Source: Teichococcus coralli (GTDB lineage: Bacteria > Pseudomonadota > Alphaproteobacteria > Acetobacterales > Acetobacteraceae). Taken from it: a stretch of DNA of 64,000 nt. The first letter of the stretch is position 1; each line of letters begins with the position of its first letter. A model generated the notes under the pieces. The model was not told the origin of the DNA. It saw nothing but the letters and a program-made list of their open reading frames with translations, and ran no database searches. Position numbers and translations under genes: made by a program. The stretch lies in NCBI RefSeq assembly GCF_009829925.1, contig NZ_SNVJ01000011.1, positions 85,706-149,705 of the forward strand. The letters are read 5' to 3'. Positions 1 to 8,129 of this stretch are shown here, piece after piece.

Positions 1-1
1 G

Positions 2-388
2 GCGAGCCTCTCCGCCTGGGGGCTGATGCTCTGGGCGCGCCGGCAGAACGCCGCCGGGCGCGCGGGCGGCCTGCGGCTCGGCCTGCTGCTCTCCGCCCTG
101 CTGGCCGCCGGCAGCGCGGCGGCGATGCTGATGGGCCCCTGGCAGGCCGGCCTGCAGCCGGAGACGCATTCCTATCCCGCCGCCGTCTGGGTGCTGCTGC
201 TCTGGGCGGCGGCGCACTATGCCGCCGGCATCGTCATGCAGCTCTACGCCGTCGCCCGCAGCCTGGCGGGCAAGCTGACGCGCGAGCACGACATCGATAT
301 CCAGAACATCGTGCTCTACTGGCATTTCGCCGCCATCACCGGCCACGTCACGCTCGCCACCGTGGCGCTGTTCCCGCTGCTCGCGTGA
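2..388 (+). CDS. C-terminal part of fused cytochrome c oxidase subunit I/III (partial)
   Basis: The reading frame is open to the left window edge, so only the last 128 residues are present. Two to three hydrophobic segments are followed by the ending DIDIQNIVLYWHF...HVTLATVALFP, which resembles the C-terminus of haem-copper oxidase subunit III as found in the fused subunit I+III proteins of alphaproteobacteria. The role would be proton-pumping reduction of oxygen in the cytoplasmic membrane. The following genes (a small membrane protein, CtaG and a c-type cytochrome) fit a caa3-type oxidase operon. The N-terminal catalytic subunit I part lies outside the window, so the fusion is inferred. Confidence 0.7.
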   Translation, partial: ASLSAWGLMLWARRQNAAGRAGGLRLGLLLSALLAAGSAAAMLMGPWQAGLQPETHSYPAAVWVLLLWAAAHYAAGIVMQLYAVARSLAGKLTREHDIDIQNIVLYWHFAAITGHVTLATVALFPLLA

Positions 389-398
389 GGAAGCGGCC

Positions 399-776
399 AT
401 GCTGATCTACAACCGCAAGCACGCCGACCTCTGGACCCTGCTGGCGCCGCCGGCGATCTGGGCCATCCATTTCCTGGTCTGCTACGCCGCCGCCGCCATC
501 GCCTGCGCCAAGGCGGAGGACATCTTCGCCGGCCTGGGCGGGCTGCGCATCCTCATCCTGGTCGTCACCCTGCTGGCGCTGGCGCTGATCGCCGTCGCCG
601 GGCTGCAGGCGCGGCGCCATTGGGGCTTCGGCACCGACGACCCGCCCTACGAGCAGCCGACCGCCGACGTCCGGCAGCACTTCCTCGGCTACGCCACGCT
701 GCTGCTTTGCGCCCTCAGCTTCGTCAGCGTCGTCTTCGTCGCGCTGCCGGCGCTGACCATCGCGGATTGCCGCTGA
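399..776 (+). CDS. Small three-helix membrane protein of the cytochrome oxidase operon
   Basis: This 125-residue protein has three predicted membrane segments near residues 16-37, 49-68 and 96-116. It starts 10 bases after the oxidase gene, and its stop codon overlaps the ATG of ctaG (TGATG), so it is translationally coupled. A hydrophilic stretch between helices 2 and 3 (HWGFGTDDPPYEQPTADVR) probably faces one side of the membrane. It resembles the short uncharacterised proteins that sit between the oxidase subunits and CtaG in caa3 clusters. A role in assembly or as a small subunit is inferred from context only. Confidence 0.75.
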   Translation: MLIYNRKHADLWTLLAPPAIWAIHFLVCYAAAAIACAKAEDIFAGLGGLRILILVVTLLALALIAVAGLQARRHWGFGTDDPPYEQPTADVRQHFLGYATLLLCALSFVSVVFVALPALTIADCR

Positions 777-1411
777 TGGGCCGGGGCCTCGCCTCCCCCG
801 CCCTGCCGCTCGCGGCCCTGGTGCTGGCGCTGGCCTGGGGCGGGCCGCTGCTGCTGGTCTTCGACCGCTCCTTCACCGGGCACATGGTGATGCACATGGG
901 CGTGGTGGCGCTGGCCGCGCCGCTGCTCGCCATCGCCCTCGGCGGCACCCGGCTCGACCCGACGCGGCGGTTCCCCCAGCTGCTCGGCCCGGTGGTCGCC
1001 TCCGGGCTGGAGTTCATCGCCATCTGGGGCTGGCACGCGCCGGCGCCGCACCAGGCGGCGCGCGGCGCCTTTCCCATGCTGGTGCTGGAGCAGGGCAGCT
1101 TCCTGCTCGCCGCGCTGCTGGTCTGGCTGTCCTGCCTCGGCGCCGGCGCGGCCGACCGCCGCCCGCGCCAGGCCGCCGGCATCGTCGGCCTGCTGCTGAC
1201 CTCGATGCACATGACCCTGCTGGGCGCGCTCATCGCCCTCGCTCCCCGCCCGCTCTACGACCACCCCGCCTGCCTCGGCCTGACGCAGCTGGAGGACCAG
1301 TCGCTCGGCGGCGTGGTGATGCTGCTTGCCGGCGGCGGCGCCTACCTGGCCGGCGGGCTCTGGCTGGCGGCCCGGCTGCTGCGCGACCCCGCCGAGGAGG
1401 CCACCCGATGA
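776..1411 (+). CDS. ctaG: CtaG-type cytochrome c oxidase assembly factor
   Basis: This 211-residue membrane protein has about six hydrophobic segments. It belongs to the caa3-type CtaG family, recognised by the HMVMHMGVVALAAPLLAIAL region with paired His/Met residues and by the later MHMTLLGALIALAPRPLY segment. The family is thought to help insert copper into the oxidase in the cytoplasmic membrane and is unrelated to the Cox11-type CtaG. The ATG at 776 was chosen because it overlaps the preceding stop codon; an in-frame start further upstream would run through the previous gene. Its last four bases overlap the start of the cytochrome c gene. Confidence 0.85.
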   Translation: MGRGLASPALPLAALVLALAWGGPLLLVFDRSFTGHMVMHMGVVALAAPLLAIALGGTRLDPTRRFPQLLGPVVASGLEFIAIWGWHAPAPHQAARGAFPMLVLEQGSFLLAALLVWLSCLGAGAADRRPRQAAGIVGLLLTSMHMTLLGALIALAPRPLYDHPACLGLTQLEDQSLGGVVMLLAGGGAYLAGGLWLAARLLRDPAEEATR

Positions 1412-2520
1412 CCCTCCGTCTCACCCTCCGGCGCCTCGCGCTCGGCCTGGCGGTCCTGCTGCTCGGCGGGCTGCTCTTCGCCTGGTCCGGCCTCTTCAGC
1501 GTGCGCGCCAGCAGCGGCCACTGGCCGGTGACCGGCTGGTTCCTGCACTGGGTGATGCAGAACTCCGTCCGCACCGACGCCCTTCCGGTCGCCGCTCCCG
1601 AGGACCTCTCCAGCCCCGCCCTGCTCGCCCGCGGCGCCGGCCATTACGCCACCGGCTGCGCGCCCTGCCACGGCGCGCCGGGCCAGCCGCAGGACCCGGT
1701 GGTGCGGCAGAGCCTGCCCGCGCCGCCGCCCCTGGTGGATGAGCCCGGCGACTGGACGCCGGCGGAGCGCTTCCGCATCGTGCAGCACGGCGTGCGCTAC
1801 AGCGGCATGCCCGCCTGGGTGGCGCCGGAGCGGGCGGACGAGGTCTGGGCCATGGTCGCCTTCCTGCAGGCCATGCCGGACATGCCGCCGGAGGAATACC
1901 GCCGCCTCGCCTATGGCCCGCAGGCCGGCGGCGAGGCCCAGGCCGCCGGCGCCGCCGGGCTGCGCGGCCTCGCCCGCGACGGGATGGCGGATTGCGCGCG
2001 CTGCCACGGCCCCGACGGCCGCGGCCGCGACAACGAGGCCTTTCCGGTGCTTTCCGGCCAGAGCGAAACCTATCTCGCCCAGGCGCTGACGGCCTTCGCG
2101 CAGGGCAGGCGGCACAGCGGCATCATGCAGCCCCCCGCCGCGCGCACCGAGGCCGCCGCGCTGCGCGAAATCGCCGCGCATTACGCGCGCCAGCCCGCCT
2201 TCCCCGTGCCGCAGGCGGCGGACCCTGGCCTGCTGGCCGAGGGCGAGCGCATCGCCCGCGAGGGCATCCCGGCGGAGGGCGTGCCCGCCTGCCTGTCCTG
2301 CCACGGCGCCGCCGCACTGGCGCGCAACCCGGCCTATCCGCGCCTGCACGGCCAGCACGCCAGCTACCTGGAGAACCAGCTCGCGCTCTGGCGCGAAGGA
2401 CAGCGCGGCGGCGGCCCGTTCAACGAGCTGATGCACACCATCGCGGAGCGGCTGGCGCCGGACCAGGCGAAAGCCGCCGCCGCCTGGTTCGCCACGCGCC
2501 GCGAAGCGCCGGAACAGTAG
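1408..2520 (+). CDS. Membrane-anchored triheme cytochrome c
   Basis: This 370-residue protein has an N-terminal hydrophobic segment (about residues 8-30) that is either an uncleaved anchor or a signal peptide. Three CxxCH haem-binding motifs are present: CAPCH near residue 84, CARCH near 196 and CLSCH near 295. That makes one class I cytochrome domain followed by two more of the cytochrome c4/c553 type. It overlaps ctaG by four bases and ends the oxidase operon, so it probably carries electrons to the oxidase on the periplasmic side. A three-haem protein in this position is less usual than a mono- or dihaem donor. A palindromic repeat begins directly after the stop codon. Confidence 0.85.
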   Translation: MTLRLTLRRLALGLAVLLLGGLLFAWSGLFSVRASSGHWPVTGWFLHWVMQNSVRTDALPVAAPEDLSSPALLARGAGHYATGCAPCHGAPGQPQDPVVRQSLPAPPPLVDEPGDWTPAERFRIVQHGVRYSGMPAWVAPERADEVWAMVAFLQAMPDMPPEEYRRLAYGPQAGGEAQAAGAAGLRGLARDGMADCARCHGPDGRGRDNEAFPVLSGQSETYLAQALTAFAQGRRHSGIMQPPAARTEAAALREIAAHYARQPAFPVPQAADPGLLAEGERIAREGIPAEGVPACLSCHGAAALARNPAYPRLHGQHASYLENQLALWREGQRGGGPFNELMHTIAERLAPDQAKAAAAWFATRREAPEQ

Positions 2521-2570
2521 GCCGGGGGAATGAATTCCCCCAGGCCCCCTTCTTTTTTCTTCGGGTTTTC
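2521..2570 (+). repeat. REP-like palindrome, forward copy 1
   Basis: The palindrome GGGGGAATGAATTCCCCC with GC-paired flanks is followed by CCCCCTTCTTTTTTC. It starts right after the cytochrome c stop and points away from it, so it could also end that transcript. Its inverted partner is at 3136-3182, on the far side of the GNAT gene. Confidence 0.8.
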
Positions 2571-2606
2571 AGTGCGCGTGGCAGGTCGCGAGCCGCGCTT
2601 TCCCGT

Positions 2607-3080
2607 TCAACGCTCTTCCCCAGGCTTTCGGCGTTGGGCAAGCACCAGAACATGGGAGGCAGCTTCGCCCTTCGCGCGGGCGAAGCCCTGCCGGGCGTAG
2701 AAGCGGGCAGCCTCCCCCGTCTCCGTCCTGAGCCGCACGATCCGGAAGGTGTCCTGCGCCCGCCGGAGCAGTTGCGCGACCAGGAGCGAGGCGATGCCCC
2801 GGCGGCGAACTGCCCGCGCGACATAGAGGTGCCGCAGCCGGCCCACGCCTTCCTCGCTCGCGTAAGGGTCCCGGTTCAGCCCGCCGACGGCCAGCAGGGT
2901 GTCGCCGTCGAAGGCGCCCAGCAGCACCTCGCCTGCGCCGTCGAACCTGTTCGTGCCCGCGTGCCAATCCATGACCAGGCGGTCCATGAAACGGAACCCT
3001 TCGGCCACGGCTTCGGCCCGCAGCGCCTCGATGCCGACGGGAAGCTCTGCCAGCGGCCGGATCTGCCACGCGTCATGCAT
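2607..3080 (-). CDS. GNAT family N-acetyltransferase
   Basis: The protein is 157 residues from the chosen ATG at 3080. The acetyl-CoA-binding motif A is visible as LRHLYVARAVRRRGIASLLVAQLL, and a C-terminal FYARQGFARAKG motif B is typical of GNAT enzymes. The substrate cannot be told. An upstream in-frame ATG at 3134 would add 18 residues, but these do not look like GNAT sequence. The gene is bracketed by an inverted pair of REP-like palindromes (2521-2570 and 3136-3182) and is transcribed against the cytochrome operon, so it may be a separately moved unit. Confidence 0.8.
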   Translation of the reverse strand: MHDAWQIRPLAELPVGIEALRAEAVAEGFRFMDRLVMDWHAGTNRFDGAGEVLLGAFDGDTLLAVGGLNRDPYASEEGVGRLRHLYVARAVRRRGIASLLVAQLLRRAQDTFRIVRLRTETGEAARFYARQGFARAKGEAASHVLVLAQRRKPGEER

Positions 3081-3135
3081 GCCCGCAGCATGGCTCCGCC
3101 CGCGGAGTCCCGCCGAGGCCATTCTTCGCGCCAAA

Positions 3136-3182
3136 CGAACAGAAGAAAGAAGGGGGTTCGGGGGAATTCATCCCCCCGACCT
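3136..3182 (-). repeat. REP-like palindrome, reverse copy 1
   Basis: Reading left to right, AGAAAGAAGGGGG is followed by GGGGGAATTCATCCCCCC, so this is the inverse of the copy at 2521. It lies between the divergent GNAT and SDR genes, where a terminator would have no gene to serve on either strand. Confidence 0.8.
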
Positions 3183-3245
3183 TCCTCCCAACCGTGCAGC
3201 CGCCTTCCGCGTTGCCCACCGCAGCACAAAGCGAAAGGAACAGCC

Positions 3246-4010
3246 ATGGCGAAGTTCGAGGGCAAGGTGGTGCTCGTCACCGGCGCGGGCTCGGGCATCG
3301 GCGAGGGCACCGCGCGGCGCTTCGCGCAAGATGGCGCGATGGTGGTGCTGGCCGGCCGCACGGCGGAGAAGCTGCAGCGCGTCGCGCAGGATCTCGACCC
3401 GGCGCGCACGCTGGTGCATGCGGCGGATGTCTCGGATCAACAGCAGGTGGAAGGCCTGGTGGCGGCCGCCGTGGAGCGCTTCGGCCGGCTGGACGTGCTG
3501 GTGAACAATGCGGGCGTGGCGACGATGGGCCCCTTCGAGGAGCTGCGCTTCGAGGACTGGCGCCAGGTGATGGCCACCGACGTGGACGGCGTCTTCCTCT
3601 GCTGCCACGCGGCGCTGCCGCACCTGCTGGAGAGCAGGGGCTGCATCGTCAACGTCTCCTCCGTCTCCGGCCTCGGCGGCGACTGGCAGATGAGCGCCTA
3701 CAACGCGGCCAAGGGCGCGGTGACCAACTTCACCCGCGCGCTGGCGATGGACCTCGCCGCGAAAGGTGTGCGGGTGAACGCGGTGAACCCCACCTTCACC
3801 CTGACCGACCTCACCAGGAACATGGCAAAGGACGAGGCGCTGGTGGCGAAGTTCCGGGAGCGCATCCCGCTCGGCCGCCCCGCCGAGCCGGCCGACATCG
3901 CCGGCGTCATCGCCTTCCTGGCGAGCGAGGATGCGCGCTTCGTCACCGGCGTGAACCTGCCGGTGGATGGCGGCCTGTCCGCCTCCAACGGCCAGCCGCC
4001 GCAGGCCTGA
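3246..4010 (+). CDS. Short-chain dehydrogenase/reductase (SDR)
   Basis: This 254-residue classical SDR has the cofactor motif GAGSGIG at residues 13-19, NNAG near 86, catalytic Ser in VNVSSVSG, and YNAAK at 152-156. It ends with the usual VTGVNLPVDGG segment. It therefore carries out an NAD(P)H-dependent oxidation or reduction of an alcohol or ketone, but the substrate is not evident. The start is supported by GAAAGGA about seven bases upstream. The gene converges with the degP-like gene, and two strong GC-rich hairpins separate the two stop codons. Confidence 0.85.
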   Translation: MAKFEGKVVLVTGAGSGIGEGTARRFAQDGAMVVLAGRTAEKLQRVAQDLDPARTLVHAADVSDQQQVEGLVAAAVERFGRLDVLVNNAGVATMGPFEELRFEDWRQVMATDVDGVFLCCHAALPHLLESRGCIVNVSSVSGLGGDWQMSAYNAAKGAVTNFTRALAMDLAAKGVRVNAVNPTFTLTDLTRNMAKDEALVAKFRERIPLGRPAEPADIAGVIAFLASEDARFVTGVNLPVDGGLSASNGQPPQA

Positions 4011-4018
4011 ACGCGAAA

Positions 4019-4081
4019 GGGCCGGGGAAGGCGCTTCCCCGGCCCCGCCACCCTTGCCGCGGGGAGGGCGCGGCCCTCCCC
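4019..4081. terminator. Two strong hairpins between convergent genes
   Basis: The first stem is GGGCCGGGGAAG/CTTCCCCGGCCC with loop GCG (4019-4045). The second is GGGGAGGGC/GCCCTCCCC (4061-4081). Both sit between the stop codons of the SDR (plus) and the protease (minus). There is no clear T-run, so termination in either direction is inferred from position and stem strength. Confidence 0.55.
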
Positions 4082-4089
4082 CGCACGGC

Positions 4090-5637
4090 TCAGCCCTTGT
4101 TGGCCTGGCCGGCGCGCACCGCGACAAAGATCTGCTGGCCGTCGCGCAGCACCCGCAGCGCCACCGCGCCCTTGCCGCCGCTGCCTGCCTCGCGGATCGC
4201 GCTGGCCGCCTGCTCCGGCCCCTTCACCGCGCGGTCGCCGACGCCGAGGATCACGTCCCCGGTCTGCAGCCCCGCCTCGGCGGCCGGGCTGCCCGGGCGC
4301 ACCTGGGCCACCACCGCGCCCTCGGTGCCCTGCGGCAGGTCCAGCCCGGCGCGCCCGGCCTCCTCGACCGAGGCCAGGCCGATGCCGATGCGGCCACGCT
4401 CGGAACCCTCGTCACCCGCCTGCTGGCCGGCCTTGGCCTTCCCGTCCTGCAGCGTGGCGAGCTTCACCTCGACCTGCTTCTGGTCGCCGCCGCCGCGGCG
4501 CGTGGTCAGCTCCGTGCTGGTGCCGGGCGCCATGGAGGCGATCAGGCGGGCCAGGTCGCGCGGGCCGCTCACCCTGGTGCCGCCCACCGCCGTCACCACG
4601 TCGCCGGCCTTGATGCCGGCCTCGGCGGCGGGGCTGTTCGGCTGCACCTGCGCCACCAGCGCGCCATCGGCGTTCTTCAGGTTCAGCGCCTCGGCCATGG
4701 TGGCGTCCACCGGCTGGGTCGTCACGCCGAGGAAGCCGCGCTCGACATGGCCGCTCTCCTTGAGCTGCGTCACCACCGTCTTGACGAGGTTGGACGGAAT
4801 GGCGAAGCCGATGCCGATCGAGCCGCCGGAGGGGCTGAAGATCGCCGTGTTCACGCCGATCACCGAGCCGTCCAGGCCGAACAGCGGGCCGCCGGAGTTG
4901 CCGCGGTTGATCGGCGCGTCGATCTGCAGGAAGTCGTCATACGGGCCGCTGTGGATGTCGCGGCCGCGCGCCGAGACGATGCCCGCCGTGACGGTGCCGC
5001 CCAGGCCATAGGGATTGCCCAGCGCCACCACCCAGTCGCCCGGCCGGGCCTTGTCGGAGTTGCCGAGGTTCAGGAAGGGCAGCTTGTCGCCGGCCTCCAC
5101 CTTCAGCAGGGCGAGGTCGGTGCGCGGGTCGCGGCCGACGACCTTGGCGGAAAGCTCGCGCCCGTCGTCCAGCGTCACCTTCACCGAGGAGGCGCCGTCG
5201 ACGACGTGGTTGTTGGTGACGATGTCGCCGCCGGCATCGATGATGAAGCCCGAGCCCAGCGCCTGCGCGGCCTGCGGGCGGCTGCCCTCCGGCGCGCCGA
5301 AGTAGCGGCGGAACATGCGGTCCTGCGGCGAGCCCTCGGGGAAGGGCGAGCGGAACGGCTCGGCCTCGACGCGCTCGGTCGCGGTGATGGTGACCACGGC
5401 GGGCTTCACCCGCGCCACCAGGTCGCCGAAGCCCGGCAGCGCCACCTGCGGCGCGGAAAGCTGCGCGGAGGCGTTCTGCTGGACCTGGCTTCCCTGGGCC
5501 TGCCCCCCCTGGGTCTGGACCTGCGCCTCGGCATGGGTGGGCGCGGCCAGCCAGCCGGCGCCGCCGCCCAGGGCCGTGCCGGCCAGCAGGAAGGCGGCGA
5601 AGGCGGCGCTGCGGCGGCGGTTCGTTGGGTTGCTCAT
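4090..5637 (-). CDS. DegP/HtrA-family (Do) periplasmic serine endoprotease
   Basis: This 515-residue protein has a signal peptide ending near AHAEA at residues 34-38, then a Gln-rich linker. The trypsin-like domain carries the triad His144 (TNNHVVDG), Asp174 (DPRTDLALL) and Ser248 (GNSGGPLF). Two PDZ domains follow, each recognised by NSPAAEAGI-KAGDVV or GSPAAEAGLQTGDVI. It degrades or holds misfolded proteins in the periplasm. Length and domain order match the Do family; the sequence alone cannot separate DegP from DegQ or MucD. It is monocistronic, converging with the SDR. Confidence 0.92.
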   Translation of the reverse strand: MSNPTNRRRSAAFAAFLLAGTALGGGAGWLAAPTHAEAQVQTQGGQAQGSQVQQNASAQLSAPQVALPGFGDLVARVKPAVVTITATERVEAEPFRSPFPEGSPQDRMFRRYFGAPEGSRPQAAQALGSGFIIDAGGDIVTNNHVVDGASSVKVTLDDGRELSAKVVGRDPRTDLALLKVEAGDKLPFLNLGNSDKARPGDWVVALGNPYGLGGTVTAGIVSARGRDIHSGPYDDFLQIDAPINRGNSGGPLFGLDGSVIGVNTAIFSPSGGSIGIGFAIPSNLVKTVVTQLKESGHVERGFLGVTTQPVDATMAEALNLKNADGALVAQVQPNSPAAEAGIKAGDVVTAVGGTRVSGPRDLARLIASMAPGTSTELTTRRGGGDQKQVEVKLATLQDGKAKAGQQAGDEGSERGRIGIGLASVEEAGRAGLDLPQGTEGAVVAQVRPGSPAAEAGLQTGDVILGVGDRAVKGPEQAASAIREAGSGGKGAVALRVLRDGQQIFVAVRAGQANKG

Positions 5638-5784
5638 GCGGCGTGTCCCTCTCGTTTGCGGGCGGCGGGCTGGCCCACCGCGATGCCCTGCAATCTGGGA
5701 GAGGCACGGTGGAAGGGCGCCGACAGAAGCATGAAAGAGTTTTCAGACTCCGGCGCCCGCCCGCCGCCACGCCGCGCCGCGGGC

Positions 5785-6513
5785 CTAGCGATAGGCCTCC
5801 GCATGGGCTTCCGCGAGGGCATCCTCCAGGCTGCGCCCCTCGCGATAGGCGGCCAGATCCGGCGCGCGCGCCACCCCCGGCCGCAGCCGCGGGCAGGGCT
5901 CCGGCGCGCCGATCACGGTGCGCAGCGGCAGCCGCTCGGCATAGATCGGCAGGGCGTAGTCCTCCTCGTCATCCGCCACCCCCTTGGCGCGGATCTTGGC
6001 CGCGGCGCGCTCGATCTCCATGACGATCACCGCCGTGGCCTTGATCTCCTGCTCCGTGCTGGCGCGCAGCCCGGCGGTGCGGCCGGGAAAGAAGCGGTCC
6101 ACCATCATCACCAGGGCGCGGCGCTTCTCCTCCAGGTCGCTCACCAGCCGCGCCTGGCCGAAGGCCATCACCGAGCGGTAGTCGGCCGAATGGTTGAAGC
6201 CGCAGCGCGCCAGCACGATGCTGTCGAAATGCGTCACCGTCAGGCAGGCGGGCTCCCCCTCGGCGAGGTTGCGGAGCATCCGGCTGGCGCTGCTGCCGTG
6301 CCAGTAGAGCCGCGTGCCCTCGCGCCAGAACAGCGTCGGCGTGCAGTAGGGCTGGCCGTCCACCACATAGGCGACGTGGCAGAGCGCGGCGGCGTCGAGC
6401 AGGCGGTGCACCGTCTCGTGGTCGTAGAAGCCGCGGTCATGGCGGCGCTTCACGCGGTTGCGGGCATCCACCGGGTAGCTGGTCGCGTCGGCGGGCGCAT
6501 CGGTGTCGGACAT
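5785..6513 (-). CDS. Pyridoxamine 5'-phosphate oxidase-like flavin-binding protein
   Basis: The protein is 242 residues from the ATG at 6513 (MSDTDAPAD). Segments such as HVAYVVDGQPYCTPTLFW, LYWHGSSASRML and CLTVTHFDSIVLARCGFNHS fit the split-barrel FMN-binding fold of the PNPOx-like superfamily. The frame continues upstream to 6777, but that part overlaps the divergent regulator and is not protein-like. The neighbour is a MocR-type regulator on the other strand, an arrangement often seen for genes of vitamin B6 or related flavin metabolism. The catalytic role is inferred; such proteins also act as nitroimidazole or haem-binding enzymes. Confidence 0.8.
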   Translation of the reverse strand: MSDTDAPADATSYPVDARNRVKRRHDRGFYDHETVHRLLDAAALCHVAYVVDGQPYCTPTLFWREGTRLYWHGSSASRMLRNLAEGEPACLTVTHFDSIVLARCGFNHSADYRSVMAFGQARLVSDLEEKRRALVMMVDRFFPGRTAGLRASTEQEIKATAVIVMEIERAAAKIRAKGVADDEEDYALPIYAERLPLRTVIGAPEPCPRLRPGVARAPDLAAYREGRSLEDALAEAHAEAYR

Positions 6514-6556
6514 GGCGGCGGTCCTCGGTTGACAGGCGGATGCTTGCGCCGGGAAA

Positions 6557-8020
6557 TTGGTCGGCGCGAGGGCCAATCCGGAGCGGAAATTGCCGACCAC
6601 TTCCCTGACGGCGCCGGACCTGCCGCTGCTGCTGGACGGCAGCGGAGGCAACCAGTCCAGCCGCCTGCATGCCGGGCTGCGCGCCGCCATCCTCGGCGGC
6701 CGGCTGCCCGCGGGGCTGCGCCTGCCCTCCAGCCGGGCGCTCGCCGCCCAGCTCGGCCTGCGCCGCAACGCCGTCATCGCGGCCTATGAGCAACTGCTGA
6801 GCGACGGGCTGGCGGAATCCCGCACCGGCGCCGGCACCTTCGTGGCGCCCCGGCTGCCGCAGGGGCACGCTCCCGGGCCGGTGGAGGCTGCCCCCCGCCC
6901 CACCCTGCCGCCGCCCGCCGCCCAGGCGCCCTTCGCCATCGGCCGCACCCAGCCGGACCAGGCGCTGCTCGACCAGCTCGGCCGCCTGATACGGCGCCAG
7001 CTCGCGCAGGCCGACCCCGCGCATTTCGGCTATGGCGACCCGCGCGGCGGCGAGCCGCTACGCGCCGCCATCGCCGCCCACCTGGCGGCGACGCGCGGCA
7101 TCCTCTGCGATCCCGGCCATGTCCTGGTCACCAGCGGCACGCGCCACGGCCTGCACCTCTGCGCCGCGACGCTGCTGCGGCCGGGCGACGCCGCCTGGAT
7201 GGAGGACCCCGGCTACCCCTCCGCGCGGCAGATCCTGGAGGCCGCCGGCGCCCGCCTGGTGCCCGTGCCTGTGGACGGCGCCGGGCTGGACGCCGCCGAG
7301 GGCCGCCGCCGGGCGCTCGCCGCGCGGCTGGCCTATGTCACGCCCTCCCACCAGTTCCCCACCGGCGTGACCATGAGCATGCCGCGCCGCCTCGCCCTGC
7401 TCGAATGGGCCCAAGAGGCCGATGCCTGGGTGCTGGAGGACGACTACGACAGCGAGTTCCGCTATGCCGGCCCGCCGCTGACGGCCCTGGCCGGCATCGA
7501 CCGGCAGGCCCGCGTCATCTATCTCGGCACCTTCTCCAAGACGCTCTTTCCGGGCCTGCGCATCGGCTACCTGGTGCTGCCGCCCGCCCTGCTGCCCGCC
7601 ATCACCACGGCCCGCGCGGCGGTGGACCGCTTCCCACCCAGCCCGCTCAGTGGCGCCCTGGCCGAGCTGGTGAGCGGCGGCGGCTTCGCGGCGCATGTCC
7701 GCCGCATGCGCGGCCGCTACCGCGCGGCGCGCGACCGCGTGGCCGAAACCCTCACCCGCACCTCCGAAGGCGCCCTGCGCGTCGCCGTGCCCGACCAGGG
7801 CCTGCACCTCCTGGCGCTGCTGCCGGATGGCCTGCCGCCCGGCGCGGCGCGGGCGATCCGCGCGGCGGCCGGCGTGGAAGGCTGGCTGCTCTCCGACACG
7901 CGCATCATTCCGAAGGAACCGGACGGCTTCGTGCTGGGCTTCTCCGGCCACCCGCTGCCGGCACTGGAACGGGCGGCGGAACGCCTCGGCCGCGCGGCGC
8001 GCAACTTCGCCCGGGCATGA
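6557..8020 (+). CDS. MocR/PdxR-type GntR regulator with aminotransferase domain
   Basis: The product is about 487 residues. An N-terminal winged helix of the GntR family is seen in RLPSSRALAAQLGLRRNAVIAAYEQLLSDGLAESRTGAGTFVA. A class I aminotransferase-like domain follows, with the PLP-lysine motif GTFSKTLFPGLRIGY (Lys near residue 328) and EDDYDSEFRY. MocR proteins sense PLP or a related amine and control a nearby gene, here probably the divergent PNPOx-like gene 43 bases away. No ATG is available at the start. TTG at 6557 gives the longest product; TTG at 6590 has a better ribosome site (GGAG six bases upstream) and may be the true start. Confidence 0.85.
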   Translation: MVGARANPERKLPTTSLTAPDLPLLLDGSGGNQSSRLHAGLRAAILGGRLPAGLRLPSSRALAAQLGLRRNAVIAAYEQLLSDGLAESRTGAGTFVAPRLPQGHAPGPVEAAPRPTLPPPAAQAPFAIGRTQPDQALLDQLGRLIRRQLAQADPAHFGYGDPRGGEPLRAAIAAHLAATRGILCDPGHVLVTSGTRHGLHLCAATLLRPGDAAWMEDPGYPSARQILEAAGARLVPVPVDGAGLDAAEGRRRALAARLAYVTPSHQFPTGVTMSMPRRLALLEWAQEADAWVLEDDYDSEFRYAGPPLTALAGIDRQARVIYLGTFSKTLFPGLRIGYLVLPPALLPAITTARAAVDRFPPSPLSGALAELVSGGGFAAHVRRMRGRYRAARDRVAETLTRTSEGALRVAVPDQGLHLLALLPDGLPPGAARAIRAAAGVEGWLLSDTRIIPKEPDGFVLGFSGHPLPALERAAERLGRAARNFARA

Positions 8021-8129
8021 GGGGGCTCTGCCCCCTCAAACTCTCCCTTCATCCCCCCCCGGGCAGGGGACACGGTCCCCTGCACCCGCGGTTCCGAGGA
8101 AAGGGTTTCCAAAGGCCTCAGGCCTTTGG
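8018..8129. repeat. Three consecutive GC-rich hairpins between convergent genes
   Basis: Perfect or near-perfect palindromes lie at 8018-8038 (TGAGGGGGC/GCCCCCTCA), 8063-8083 (GCAGGGGAC/GTCCCCTGC) and 8109-8129 (CCAAAGGCCT/AGGCCTTTGG). They fill the gap between the MocR gene and rsmD and run into the 3' end of rsmD. Similar compound hairpins occur near 19230-19288 and 55090-55136, so this looks like a second dispersed repeat type that may also terminate transcription. Confidence 0.6.

Noticed and set aside
2521..2570. Treating all GAATTC palindromes as simple rho-independent terminators
   Set aside because: Several copies (3136, 10480/10524, 45183/45264, 24193) lie in divergent promoters or point against the flanking genes, so termination cannot explain the family.
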